DNA of 64,000 nucleotides, taken from positions 60,901,554 through 60,965,553 of the forward strand of contig OX485803.1 of NCBI GenBank assembly GCA_950295325.1, in the 5' to 3' direction. Each line of letters opens with the position of its first letter. The stretch's first letter is position 1. This document shows, one piece after another, positions 36,641-48,215 of this stretch. The position numbers and the translations under genes were made by a program. Under the pieces are notes generated by a model that did no database searches, was not told the origin of the DNA, and worked only from the letters and a program-made list of their open reading frames with translations. This DNA comes from Polytrichum commune. Taxonomy: Eukaryota; Streptophyta; Polytrichopsida; Polytrichales; Polytrichaceae.

Positions 36641-37544
36641 TTATACATTATTGAGAGACACACACACACACACAACATACTATCACAAGGAGAACATTGC
36701 ATGATTGAGCAATGCAATCCAAAGTCTTTGAGCATGTTAGATTTCGATTGTGAGACTTTTGAGTCGATAGCCATTGCTTGTGGAATGAGTATGAGACCTG
36801 CCCTAAAAGGATGAACGCAACCATCTAGTGTTTGGAGATGGATAATATTTTTGGTATACTCTTGGTATATTAGTTGGAACAAGTTTGGCTTCAACAATTC
36901 CTCCGGATTTAGACAGTCGAAGCCCACCAACCTCGTTGCTCCTAAGAAGTTTTTGAGGTCAATTTACATGTTTTGAAGAAAGAAAATAATGATCAAACTT
37001 GGGACCAAACTTTGTGTCACTAAGAAATTGGACTATTTGCTCAAAACATGTCTCTAGTTTTATGTTCAATTGTTAACACAATTGGGAGGTCTTATGTGGT
37101 CAGTTATAGAGAAAGAGAAATTCTATTTTGATCTCCTACAACTTTTGCATCTTAACTCCGATTCCAACACTTGAAATGACAACTGCGTCATTCTCAATCG
37201 CAAGGGGGGCGACACAATCTCCGGTCCAATCCATTCGTCAGAAACGTCCGTGGAGTTGGAACTGCCCACAATAAGTCCAATTATCTTAATAATTGCAAAT
37301 ATGAAGAGGACAATGTTGACTGATACACCTAGAAAATCAAGCCAGTTTTGTATTCATGATATGGGCATGACATGTAGTAGTACACAACAACTCTCGTAGA
37401 AATTTTTTTTGGAGCTTTTAGTATTTACAGTTGTAAATGACCATTGGTGTGTTTTTATGGATCTTGTCAAAATTTTATGGGACTGAAATTTCAGAGTTAA
37501 TCGTATCTTGTTGTTGGTAGCTTTGTCTTTGCTATTAGTCTCTC

Positions 37545-38160
37545 AGCCTCATCATGCTCATCATGTCTTTGATCCTCTGTCTCATGTTGTTGAGTTCGTA
37601 AAATTTGGAGGTGATTATACTACAGTTACCCTTTATAAAGTCTCCCAAAAACTCATGATTTGGTAGGGAGTTTTGCCCCACTTTTGACGATTTCTAATGT
37701 CTAAAGACGTGTTCAAGTGGTATCGGATCGCTCAACTTTGGTGAAATGAAGGGTAGATGTCTGACAACCATTTTTTTCTTGTAGATAGGAGGCTGAACAA
37801 CTTTTCTTTACTATGTCACAGCAAGGGCTAATGTTCCTATGAATGATCTCAAAATTCCGTGCTTGAGAGCTCATGGCTTTGATACTTTGTCTCATGTTGT
37901 TGACTCGAGTCAGTGTTTTGATATACGTGATAGTTTGAGTTTCACAACTGTATAATTTGTAGAATTTCTCTCTAGAGGATTACCGAATTCCTAAATTCCA
38001 TGTCAAATTTTCAGGCATAGTATTGATGTAGTTGATCCTTTGCCTGATGTTGTTGAGTCAGTGCTTTGAAATACTTGATATTCAAGTGTGACAACGTGTA
38101 TTCTCTAGTAGAATAGGAGGCTGAAGTTTCTTTTCTGTGGCAATGTCAAGTTGGTGATAT
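37545..38160 (+). repeat. Decayed tandem repeat
   Basis: The phrase TGTCTCATGTTGTTGAGT or a close variant occurs at about 37577, 37890 and 38045, and ATAGGAGGCTGAA followed by TTTCTTT at about 37785 and 38114. This indicates an old tandem duplication with units of about 300 bp. No frame is open across it. Confidence 0.5.
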
Positions 38161-38620
38161 ACACATGTTGAGCTTGGCATCTAATTTCTTCGTGCTCAAA
38201 AATCATGAAGCCAGTGACAAAGATGAAGCTGTGGTTGAGACTGATTCCTGGGTGTAGGCACTCTGAAGGCCATTTCAATACCAAGTTACCTGGACTCGTT
38301 CTTTGCGATTGGACACATTTAAACTGATAATCTTGATCCCTAGCCCAGGCGACTCCGAGTTATTCAGAGAATATTTTAAAACTGGAATGTTGGTGAAAAC
38401 AATTTAAAGAATTATGTAACGAAGGCATCCCTTTAAATTGACTGACAGTTTCTTTCTTGACTGAGATCATCGCACTGGTTCACATTCATGGGATTGCACT
38501 AATTAGAGAGCGAGACTGCAGACAAATAATTCTGTATAGCACTACACATTCAAGAAAATCGTACACTCAGTGGATCAAAAGGCAAGCAGCATTCCCACTT
38601 ATTGATAATCATAGAAAAAG

Positions 38621-38863
38621 ATGGAAGAGGATTTGAAAAAGTTCAAATTGGACCGTACTGACAATTGGATTAGAAAGTTGGGGCTTGGTTCAGAGCTATC
38701 CCTTAAGAAAGGGAGGGCAATAGAAGATGTGAAATCTATGGAAGTCAGTTTATCCATTTGCCATAGTACAATCTTCCTGCAGGCTTTGAAGCTTATCGAG
38801 TTCCCTGCAAATGACCTTAACATTATTCAGTTGAGTCTATACATTGGGTGGGGCCGTAAATAA
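38621..38863 (+). other. Unrecognised open frame of 80 codons
   Basis: The frame begins MEEDLKKFKLDRTD and ends LYIGWGRK. Its N-terminal half looks protein-like, but its 3' end lies in a repeat that recurs at 43420-43605 (GGGTGGGGCCG...), so it is probably a gene fragment or chance. No domain is recognised. Confidence 0.2.
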
Positions 38864-39005
38864 GCCATATTTTATTCGGAATTATACTTTGTTTATTCTC
38901 ACAACAGAGCACTACATTGACATATTCATGTTAAAAAACTCGAGTGAAGCGGTGTACTGATATTATTAGAATGAAACGATTGATAATAGCTGAATAATGT
39001 TATGA
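38835..39005 (+). repeat. Dispersed repeat E
   Basis: Matches 43435-43605 (ACTTTGTTTATT, AAAAACTC, GTGAAGC, AATAGAATGAAA, TAATAATGTTAT-type blocks) in the same orientation at roughly 80 percent identity by eye. Confidence 0.6.
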
Positions 39006-39530
39006 AGAGACTATGATTCTCTTATAGTTGTGTCTTTTCTTGATTTCATGTTCTATGTTTGAGTTTTTGAGCTAATTGAGGACTAGGACAAATAACTCTG
39101 TTAGCTAGGACGTGGAAAATGATAACCATTCATCAAAAGAAAGAACTTAAGAATTTTTTTTTCTTCTTTCAATATTCAAGTTTGCTGAGAGAGTACATTT
39201 GTTGAATCTGCCATCGTCCTCAACTAGTTCAGCAACAACTAGATTTGAAGATTAAAGAATTTTATTAAAAGGTTTGGTTTAGAGTGCAAGGCTTCTAACT
39301 CACAAATCAACTGATCCAAGTACTACTGCTGAGTAAAAGTGGTAAATCTCCTTGCGAATGGATCCCTAAAATACCTACCTAAAAATGGCCTGATGTGAAT
39401 GGAGCTGAGGAACCCTCTAATTTGGAATTCAAACTTTTAGTATGACCCACTAAATTAAGTTTTGGGCCTTCAGACACTGATGAAAATGGAGGAGAGGTGC
39501 GTGGTGGAGGCATGATGTTGGAAAGTAAGG

Positions 39531-39755
39531 CAATTGTTCGGGGAGATTTTAGGGTATAATCGGTGAAAATCATAGTGGTTCCAACTCCAACCAGTTACAT
39601 GTTGTGATCTATCAGTTTTTCTTTAATAAATTGAGGTATATTCCATGGATTCCTCTTTAATGGTGGGTAATTTCCCTGAAGGCTTGAACTTGAACCGGTT
39701 ATTTCTCAAACTCAACCAGTTCATCTGTAACTAGTGTTAATTCTCCCCCTTCACG
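39531..39755. mobile_element. hAT-type MITE, family A, inverted
   Basis: It starts CAATTGTTCGGGGAGATTTT and ends TTCTCCCCCTTCACG. The flanks AAGTAAGG (39523-39530) and AAGTATGC (39756-39763) agree at six of eight positions. Confidence 0.8.
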
Positions 39756-39849
39756 AAGTATGCTGGGCCTCCTCAATCAATGTGGGTTTGCAACAGGAGA
39801 ACATAATTGGAGGTACATATGTATATTTATGCAGCATTAATCCTTTACA

Positions 39850-40625
39850 TTTGTTTAGGACTGGTGCGTGACACTATTTGCGAAGGCCTAAACGAGATGC
39901 CTAGAGGTCTCAAAGTGTCACGCCTGCTCATTGTCAAAATGATTCCATTTGTCAACATAAGCAACTTCTTTAAGTGAAAAGCCATCTACATTATGACATT
40001 TAGAGTAGCACATTGGGATACCTTAGATGATAGTCTTTCATTTTAGCATGCAAGGGGAAGGTATTTTTGAGCGTACTAATCGCATGTGTCACGTGTTTTA
40101 CATCTTAGTATGCAAGCGGGAGACATTCTTGAGCATTCTAATGGCAAGTGTCATTTGTGTACACTTGAGTCAATGTGTAGACCATTGTATAACACGGGCA
40201 TGCACCTCATAACACTCTTGAACTTGTTCATGCCAAGATATTAGTGAGCACACTTGAATGCCAAGTGTCATGAGGTGACACTTATGATGACAATGATTGG
40301 GGAGAACTAGCAGTTAGTTACAAATGAACCGGTTGAGTTTGAGAAATAACCGGTTGAAGTTCAAGACTACAGGAAAATTACCGATCATTTTAGTGGAATT
40401 TATAAAAATATACCCCAATTGAATAAAAGAAAACCAGAGGATGTCAACAAGTAACCGGTTGGACTTGCAAATACTAGGATCTCAACCGATTATGACCAAA
40501 AATCTCCCCGATCATTGTATGGTGAAGTTGTTAATCATCAATGTAACCCAGCATACGCCTCAAAACAAAGTCAGTGACACTATTACGCATGTGACACTCA
40601 ATACCACAAACGGTGGAGTAGACAA
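39850..40625 (-). mobile_element. Family F element, interrupted by a MITE
   Basis: A reverse-oriented copy of 25991-26534. The two halves, about 39850-40290 and 40526-40620, are separated by the hAT MITE at 40291-40517. Its inner CCTAGAGGTCTCAAAGTGTC block and outer CACAAACGGTGGA end are recognisable. Confidence 0.75.
40291..40517. mobile_element. hAT-type MITE, family A, inserted in family F
   Basis: The 227 bp element starts CAATGATTGGGGAGAAC and ends CCCCGATCATTG. It is flanked by TATGATGA (40283-40290) and TATGGTGA (40518-40525). The uninterrupted family F copy at about 26085-26110 has this target only once, which shows the 8 bp duplication directly. Confidence 0.9.
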
Positions 40626-40887
40626 GTCATCATCTTCAATTTCCTCCTGAACAAGCCCATCCATGAGCTCACCTAATTGTGTGATGTTCTTCAGTATAAT
40701 AACTCAGCTTCATGTGTTTGCAAAAAATATTCGTCGCTTACACTTGAAATTAAGTGTTACGTCAATCTGTGACAACTGCTGACCACAAACCTAAATCCAC
40801 CCTAATTTCCTCAAGATTAAACGAGGGTCAGCTTTTGTAATTAAGAGCTGAAGGGAATTTTGTTGTTGGACTCTTGAGCATATACAT

Positions 40888-41924
40888 CACGGCTCGTGGC
40901 TTAGTTACAGAGGAACCGGTTGAGTTTGAGAAATAACCGGTTGAAGTTGTAGACTTCAGGAGAATCACCCATCATTTTAGAGCAGTGAATGGGGAGATCC
41001 GACATTCGATGTACATTCAGCCGAGTGAAATCGATAAATTGCCAGATAAATTTTAGTATTTTAGGCTGTATAGCCGAAGGAAAAATTAAGTGTATAGGAA
41101 ATCAACCGCTTCTATAAAGTTGATGACGGTTTTTCATCCGTTCCCATTCAAGAGTGGGCGGATATTAGCTGCCCCACATCATCTCCCACTGGTTCTTAGC
41201 TAGGTTGCCTGAAAGTATCTCCGGTTATGATTGATTCTCCCATGCCTTACCTGGTATCCTCCATATGTCTCTTTCTATCTTTAGGGGTTTACGTGTACAA
41301 TGCCGCAGCAAGACCGCACCAAAGCTATCATTGCCATCCCTTTGTTAAGTGTTGTTTTAATGTTTTGCAGCGTTTATTCGATGTTTAAGGGTGCTGGTTT
41401 CATATTTTTGAGTGCCTATTTGATGTTTTTGGTTGTTGTTTTCGTGTATTATTGAGGGTGTTTCATGTTTTCATTCTTGATTAATTATGATTTCTTTCAA
41501 AAGATGATTTGAAATGATCTTTTATCATACGTAGTAATCAAAGTTGAATTAGTGTGCAAATTGCCTTAAATTTAGTATGAGTACCAAGTTCTTATTTTAT
41601 TTTCCAGTTTTGTAATCGATTGTTTATAGAAACTTAGGGAAAATGACCGGGAAGCCAAGAAAACGTTAGGTTTTTCACCGAATTGAGTTAATAAGCTTAG
41701 GCATCAACTGAATGAGCATAGACAACCACCGAATGATATGTGAAAAGAGGGGTAAAAATCTAAGTCAACCCATAAACTCCATGTTCACTGTTTTAGAAGA
41801 ATCTATACAAGAATATACCTCAAATGAATAAAGCAGCAAAACCGAAAGATATCAACATGTAACCGCTTGGATTTAGAATCACTAGGATCTTGACCGACTA
41901 TGCCCAAAAACTTCCCGGCCACTA
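40888..41924. mobile_element. hAT-type MITE, family A, split by a nested element
   Basis: Left part 40888-40982 (CACGGCTCGTGG...ACCGGTTGAGTTTGAG) and right part 41799-41924 (...CTTCCCGGCCACTA) are the two halves of one family A copy. Perfect 8 bp duplications ATATACAT lie at 40880-40887 and 41925-41932. The interruption is the element at 40983-41790. Confidence 0.9.
40983..41790. mobile_element. Longer hAT-like element nested in a MITE
   Basis: The 808 bp element starts CAGTGAATGGGGAGATCC and ends CTCCATGTTCACTG. Its host carries TTTTAGAG (40975-40982) and TTTTAGAA (41791-41798), an 8 bp duplication with one mismatch. Its ends resemble those of family A (CAGTGATCGGGGAG), so it may be a longer relative; the interior does not match family A and holds no long open frame. 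Confidence 0.85.
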
Positions 41925-42164
41925 ATATACATAGTGCACCAAGTACTAAACTATCAAATTGTTATAAGTCGCTTCTTTCAAGGATGAATCTGTGACAAAG
42001 AGAAGGTGTGCAGCGTGATAAATAAACTCTGCAATTTGCAAAAAATGTGTGCCTTGAAAACAGATAAGTTATGCCAATGTTGATCTTTTGGAGGCCTTAT
42101 TGGCTCTAGAAAGCGTACTTCGTAGACAATCTAATGAATCCACAATATGCTCTAAGAAGTTAAG

Positions 42165-42455
42165 AGTTAACATTATTTGCCATTCCTCGTAAAAAATATT
42201 GGGCATTATACATTTGAAATGTTGCAAATACTATCACTTACAAAGTGATTTTCCATTTGAATTTTAATCATGCATGACAATATTTCATTACATAAATGTT
42301 AGGATGCAAACTGTACCGAACTTTGTGTGGACATGGATTTCATTCAAACCTCAATCATCCATGACAATACTCATATACCTGTTCATACGAAGTGTCATTA
42401 GAAAAGTTACAAGAGTGACATAAAATATGATTTGGCACTAAATACAATATTTAGA
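42165..42455. mobile_element. Family C MITE, partial
   Basis: Shared blocks with 10041-10420: AACATTATTTGCCATTCCT, GTGATTTTCCATTTGAATTT, CATGACAATATTTCATTA and CACTAAATACAATATTTAG. Confidence 0.65.
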
Positions 42456-42474
42456 GCACAAAGGAATGTGGTCC

Positions 42475-43155
42475 TATTGTGGACACTTCCAACTCCACAT
42501 ACAATTTTAGTTGTTGGGATAGGCTCGGCAATTGTCTAGATCTCATCGATCCAGTTAGGATTTGGAAGCCACGCAACCTATAATTTCAAGTTTTTGGATT
42601 GGAGTACTGTACAAGTGCAATCCCTATAAGAGTCCAAAGTGATAATTTGCTTTATATTCATTAAATGATCACATAGCCCTCCCAGTTGTGTTCATTGTTG
42701 ATCTTAAAATGCCAAATGTATTTCAAGCATTGACACATTAATAAAAAAACATTAATTGAAACCACACCTTACAAAGATGGTTGGAAACTACAGTAAGAGA
42801 ATGTGCATGTGTTTGGGCATGAAATAGATACCTACATTTGAATGGTTTGTGGTTTGTGGTTTAGTGTGGCTTTGAGAACAAATACCAAAAAGACATGCAT
42901 GTTTGAGTGAGTTGAACTACATGCTTAGAACATGCTAACCATTCTAAGCTCAATAGTCAATGTAATTGAGAGGACTTGTATGATCACTAGATATCTTCAC
43001 ATTTATAAGAAATAAGACATTCATATGAGCTCCAAAAATTATGAGAAAAGTGGCCAAGACCTTAATATGGATTTGCTAACCATCCCATGTTATTTGCGTG
43101 TTTCATATCCTACGAGATGTGGGCTACTCAGAAAAAGTGACAATTTAAGGCCCAT
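42475..43155. repeat. Family B repeats, one partial forward and one reverse copy
   Basis: Forward blocks at 42475-42740 (GGACACTTCCAACTCCACAT, AGTGATAATTTGCTTTATAT) and a reverse copy at about 42790-43155 (GATACCTACATTTGAATGGT, ATGTGGGCTACTCAGA, AAGGCCCATCTAACCTTAG). Confidence 0.65.
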
Positions 43156-44094
43156 CTAACCTTAGTTCCACCAACCATGACCTCAGATCCTTGTGTCTCA
43201 TATTGTGACCCCAAATCTACATGTTAAGTGCCAGCTCTTTACTTTTAACCTCATTGAAATGCATATTTCAATAATCCTGCCACCACGATCCCGACCTAGA
43301 TTTGCATAAATTTGGTGACATGAATTTAGGCACCACCACCTTCTTTAATCACATCACTAAAATAATATTTGGTAACCTCTTAGCAAAGAATGGGAGCAAG
43401 CAATCCTCACATTCCATAACATTATTTAGTTTAGTTTGTATGTTGGGTGGGGCCGGGAATAATTCACTTTCTATTTGGAATTAGACTTTGTTTATTTTCA
43501 TAGAAGAGCATTACGTTCGCACTTTCAAGTTGAAAAACTCAGGTGAAGCAACGTGTTGATATTAATAGAATGAAATGCTTGATAGTAATTAAATAATGTT
43601 ATCCCATATAACATGGTAGTTTTCTGTTCTACTGTCGAGTGTTGCTTAAGAAAACCTCACGACATGGGCACTACATGGGCAACATTTTCTTACGATTTTT
43701 TGGATGAAAATGCTTGCTTTTTTTTTAATGAAATTTGTATCATCATCCACGTGTGGCTTCATCACTTCAACAATTCTCGCCAATCTGGCTATCCTCAAAT
43801 CTAAAGAACAAAAACTCACTAGTACTAGGTTTTTACAAGAACCTCCACATACAAGAAAGAGTAAGGGAGCACATACTAGTATACCTCTCATACATCCAAC
43901 ATGAAAACCCTGAAATAGTACCCGGTCGCACTTACGCAGTCCGAATGTACCTCTTCCCAGTCGAGTTGACCCTAGAAGTAGCTTTAAAGACCCCGAATTA
44001 GTATACTCGAGACCTTGTGACATGATATATAAGAAGGTCAAGAAGGGTTTGTTTTTTATGGTGGACGGAGGAGAGGTACTCTCGTATGCGTAAT

Positions 44095-44095
<1 letters not shown>

Positions 44096-44126
<31 letters not shown>
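44096..44126 (+). repeat. CT microsatellite
   Basis: About fifteen tandem CT units. Confidence 0.95.
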
Positions 44127-44129
<3 letters not shown>

Positions 44130-44435
44130 GAGGAGGTTGAATTGACTGAGAATTTCCAGAAATTGTGCACCCGTAAGTACATGGGACATTCCCAGCTTTG
44201 AATTGTCATACAATACACGTATATAAAACACTTCTTTCACCCACCAGTGGAAACTAAGTTATCCCACAGGACAAATGGACCGATCGCAGTATGTACTGTG
44301 CACTTGGACTCATGCTTTTGCTCCCACCCGTATGTATACTTTACTTTGTACTTCTATTTCCCTAATTTTGAGCATGCCTTTCTTTAACTTCTCATGAGTT
44401 TCGGTGCTCGCACCTACCCCCCACCCGGTTGATTT

Positions 44436-44519
44436 GGGCGAACCAACCCATACACTCGTTCCTTGTTGGATGCCTAAACCCTTGCCTCCAAGGAACCAAT
44501 GTACGGGTTGGTTCGTCCC
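44436..44519. repeat. Inverted repeat, arms of about 32 bp
   Basis: GGGCGAACCAACCCATACAC at 44436 and its near complement ending at 44519 (GTACGGGTTGGTTCGTCCC) pair with a spacer of about 18 bases. It lies about 100 bp upstream of the decayed RT motif at 44616. Confidence 0.6.
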
Positions 44520-44589
44520 AGCCCCACCTGGTTTTGCTTTCGATACTTCTGAAATTCATCACATTGCATATCGTCGTTTTTTTCATGTG

Positions 44590-47500
44590 ACTTCATGTGT
44601 CCCATGTCAACCGCATATGCAGATGACCTTGCCGTCATCACTGATAATATTATATACATACAACTCCTTCTCGAGAAAGTATGCTTTTTCTTCTTTTAGA
44701 TTAGGTATATATAGACCTAGTCGAATGCGGTATAACATGCTGTCCAAATAAGTCCAAACTGAAACCCACCACATTCAAAGCATTTGTACAAGCACAAACC
44801 ATTGGATTCTAACACGGACCATCCTCCATCTTTTCCCAAAGCAAATTCTATACACACCTTGACGTACACCTCGTACCACCACTTTAGTGGAAATTATAAC
44901 AAAACATCGCCACGGGAAAAGCCAAAAAAGAAACCAAACAACTAATGACATGCCCAACCACCATGAAACGAAGATTTCACATCCTCGATACAATAATAAA
45001 ACTAGGATTAGCATACACTTACTACACATTTCCCTTCTCTAAACTAGACATAAGTAAATTAGACAAAGTCCTAAGCAAACTAACAAAAGAAATATATAAC
45101 ATCTCTAAGAGCACAACATCCTAATACACCTCCCAAACGAAGACTTCGGGATACACACGACCTCTCTACTACCAAACACTTAACAACCAAGGACAACTTG
45201 ATCACATCATATGAAGGCCTTAATTACCAAACACATAACTGCAAAATACAGAGGCTCTCATCACTTACCAGGCCTGAAATACTAAGATTGCTCAAGATCA
45301 CCCATTGTCATAACTATGTTCATGCTAGGAAAAGAATACGAGATACTCGTGAACACCAATAACCAAGATTTTCCCTATATACTAGACCCCTATAGAACTT
45401 GCTTGGCATAAATACCCGCCTATATAGAAACAAACCTCCAAAAGTTACCTCAACAAATTATACATGTATGTTGTTACCACTCTCAACCAAATCCAACACC
45501 CTACAACCAAGCAAATCCTATCCCCTTGAAGAATTTTAGAACCAAACACAAAAGCGCCCCAAAATTCATCCAACAAGCTAACCTCTTATATTCCCCTGGG
45601 CCCCACACCCACCCACCATAAATAACCTGTCACATAGCTACCACCCACAACAATTCCAACAACCCCACTGTTGGAAGGCAAATACAATCCATTACTGACA
45701 CCAAGACCACAACAAGAAAAGATAAATGCGGTGTGCATGCCATAATAAGACACTTCCTTTGCCATTTTTCTACACCCCCAAATGTCACAACCCATTGGGT
45801 CAAAGAATCCCAACTCTTCCACCCCGACAACAACACCCTTGACCACAATCTTCTACTACTAAGTCAATTCACATAGAAACAAATATGTGAAAGACACCCC
45901 AACCATATACAAATCTTGCATTAACTTCTCCCAATCCACAAACAGAAGATTCGCCCATCCACGAATTGAAACCCCCAACCTAACTCTTTCCATCAGAGAA
46001 TGCAAACCATACAAGGACATTGTCAGCACCAAACCCACCATAAAAATATAAGAACTAGAATGGAGCATCTTCAACCAAAATGAACTTACATCACCACCAT
46101 CCCACATACATAACTCCAATGGCTTTGGGAAAGGTTCAACCAAAACCAAAAAAAATCCCATGATTAAATTCCCGCAACCCCCACCCCAAGTTTTTGCCAC
46201 GGTAGTGCTATGGCTCATGCAACGATACATCACAATCCTCCCAAAGAAAAGCCCCCCCAAAAACTCAATCCCAAAAACAATCACCCAACCCTCCACACCC
46301 TCATCAACGTCCACCACTCCTACTCCTCCTCACCCCTTACATGCCCAGTCAAACTCACACATTACAACTTGCCACATACTAGAGACATAATCTTTGGATC
46401 ATATGGTCTTGCTAACTCATCAAAATGGGAAGGCATAAGGCTAGCCCATGCTATTGAGCATAACTCCGCCATCAAAGCAATCCACTGGGCAACAATGGCC
46501 GCCAAATAAAACAACTAATGCGATACATTGACCCATGGTTAGGTTACAACAAATGTTTCTTTTTGTTGTTTTTTGCTATTTTTTTGTTGTTGCTAAAACT
46601 ATCACCATCATCATACTCAAGCACCACCACGGCACCCCCCTAGTCAAATACGATGACACACACACAATCATAACCATCCCACCCAACACCATAGAATACA
46701 ACCCCTCACTCGAGAGGCTTAAATACATCCACAAACATGACCAACGCACCCCCCCCCCCCAAGTAACCAACAACTCCTAAACACACTTAACAACTAATAT
46801 GCTTGTGTATACAACGTCCGAGTAAAAGCAACACTATAGGAGACACACGCCTTCATTACAAAGTCAAATTCTCAAAAGAGTGGCACACAACCCCAAAAAT
46901 ACACCACCACCACCCACCACCCTACATACACAACAAACCCCTCAAATACAACACACAACAATTCATGTACACAAACAACTCATTTGGGTATTGGCTCAAT
47001 GGAGTACCAATTGGAGGACACAAAAGAAAAATATGAAACTTACATGCCTACATCAACGAAGAACACAAAAGAATTGAACTCAGCCTAATCTTGCAAAACC
47101 TACTTACATAGAGAATTGGATTTCCAACAACCAAGTTAACCACAAACTCTCAAACCACTCTATGAAGGCCCCATGCATTTCTAATGCATAAATAGCACAA
47201 GCACTATAATTTTGATATGCACAAACAACACAGTTGATACATAGCCACACCTATTATCTACATGCTCAAACAAATACATCAAAGGACTCTGCATAGCATG
47301 TCACAAGAATGTTGTCTATTAAACAATATATACACTTCAAATCAACAAACACACAAGATTCTACACCCTCATCAATGCAGGTAACTACAACTCTAGACCT
47401 CAAGACATACCAATCCCAAAATATTTATTACAATGCATATGCACTACCACCCAATGCACATGCTTGGCTTGCCTTAGACTTGACATCCTATGCGTCCTCG

Positions 47501-47860
47501 ACGCCCACACTGTTAGCCAACCCCCCCCCCCCCCCCGCCTCACCCATCCCCATCACATACCATACAATTCATAGAATTCACCTACTGTCACGACATATTC
47601 CCAACCACCACCGTCAAAGAGAAACAAAGACAAATACAACCCACTAATGCAAGAACTTCAAGACACAGGATGGCAAGTTAACCCCCTAGTAAGAGAAACG
47701 ATACACGAACATTTGATACAAGCACTAAAGCAACTCAAAATACCACCCAATAAGATAAAATAAAATCTCATGAAACAAATACACAAAATATCCATAAAAT
47801 ATCTTACATACTTAGCACTAAACAAAAGAAAATTAAACAACAAACAAACCCCCATCAACC
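44590..47860 (+). mobile_element. Decayed non-LTR retrotransposon, RT to RLE-like region
   Basis: The plus strand, read across several frameshifts and stops, gives the order of a LINE ORF2. At 44616-44627 is the RT motif YADD (context AYADDLAVITDNI). Near 45030 is FPFSKLDISKLDKVLSKLTK. At 46290-46509 is a 70-codon frame rich in conserved-looking residues (VHHSYSSSPLTC; AIHWATMAAK). Near 46960 a degraded RNase H start reads MYTNNSF where YTDGSF is expected, so the first catalytic Asp is lost. Near 47350-47590 are TLINAGNYN, CTTTQCTCL, LDILCV and IQFIEFTYC, which match the minus-strand copy at 34.4-35.2 kb, with PD changed to LD. A C-terminal piece (ALKQLKIPPNKIK) follows to 47860. It is a dead copy. 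Confidence 0.65.
47521..47537 (+). repeat. Poly-C run inside the decayed retrotransposon
   Basis: A run of 17 C residues lies in the linker between the Cys cluster and the FIEFTYC motif. Confidence 0.95.
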
Positions 47861-48054
47861 CACCATAAGGGGAGGACCCCGGCCCCCTCCTACACAACCA
47901 AACACATTACTAAAATAATAAACTCACCTTGATGCTTCGTAAAACATGATCAAGATAAGGAAGAACATGCTCCCATTCATGTCAGTGTACAAAAAATGTT
48001 GATGTTACTTTTATTTCATGTCGCATGGTTGCCATGAGTCGTGAGGGTGTCTAA
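47861..48054. other. Intergenic, nothing recognised
   Basis: A short stretch after the retrotransposon with no recognised content. Confidence 0.4.
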
Positions 48055-48215
48055 CTACACTAAATATTGGATTTATTGTCATAAGGTATTTATGTCATCA
48101 TAGCAGCTTTTCTAATGAAACTTCTTAAGAATAAGTTCACAAGTGAGTACTGTCATGTAATTTAGAGTTGGTGACGCTACATGGGCAGTTTATGATCAGT
48201 ATTGAGCAAGACAAA
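48055..48215 (-). mobile_element. Family C MITE, partial, inverted
   Basis: It starts ACTACACTAAATATTGGATT and continues with blocks matching the complement of the right half of the 10041 copy (TGTCATAAGGTATTTATGTC). The other end reads ATTGAGCAAGACAAATATAA, matching the left half. Confidence 0.6.

Noticed and set aside
43646-44218. A 190-codon minus-strand frame with an Arg-Glu repeat
   Set aside because: The RERERE stretch is the CT microsatellite read in reverse, and no domain is recognisable elsewhere in the frame.
45586-46317. Minus-strand frames that look membrane-like (Val, Gly, Phe-rich)
   Set aside because: They are the antisense of the A/C-rich retrotransposon on the plus strand; the bias produces Val/Gly/Trp codons on the other strand.
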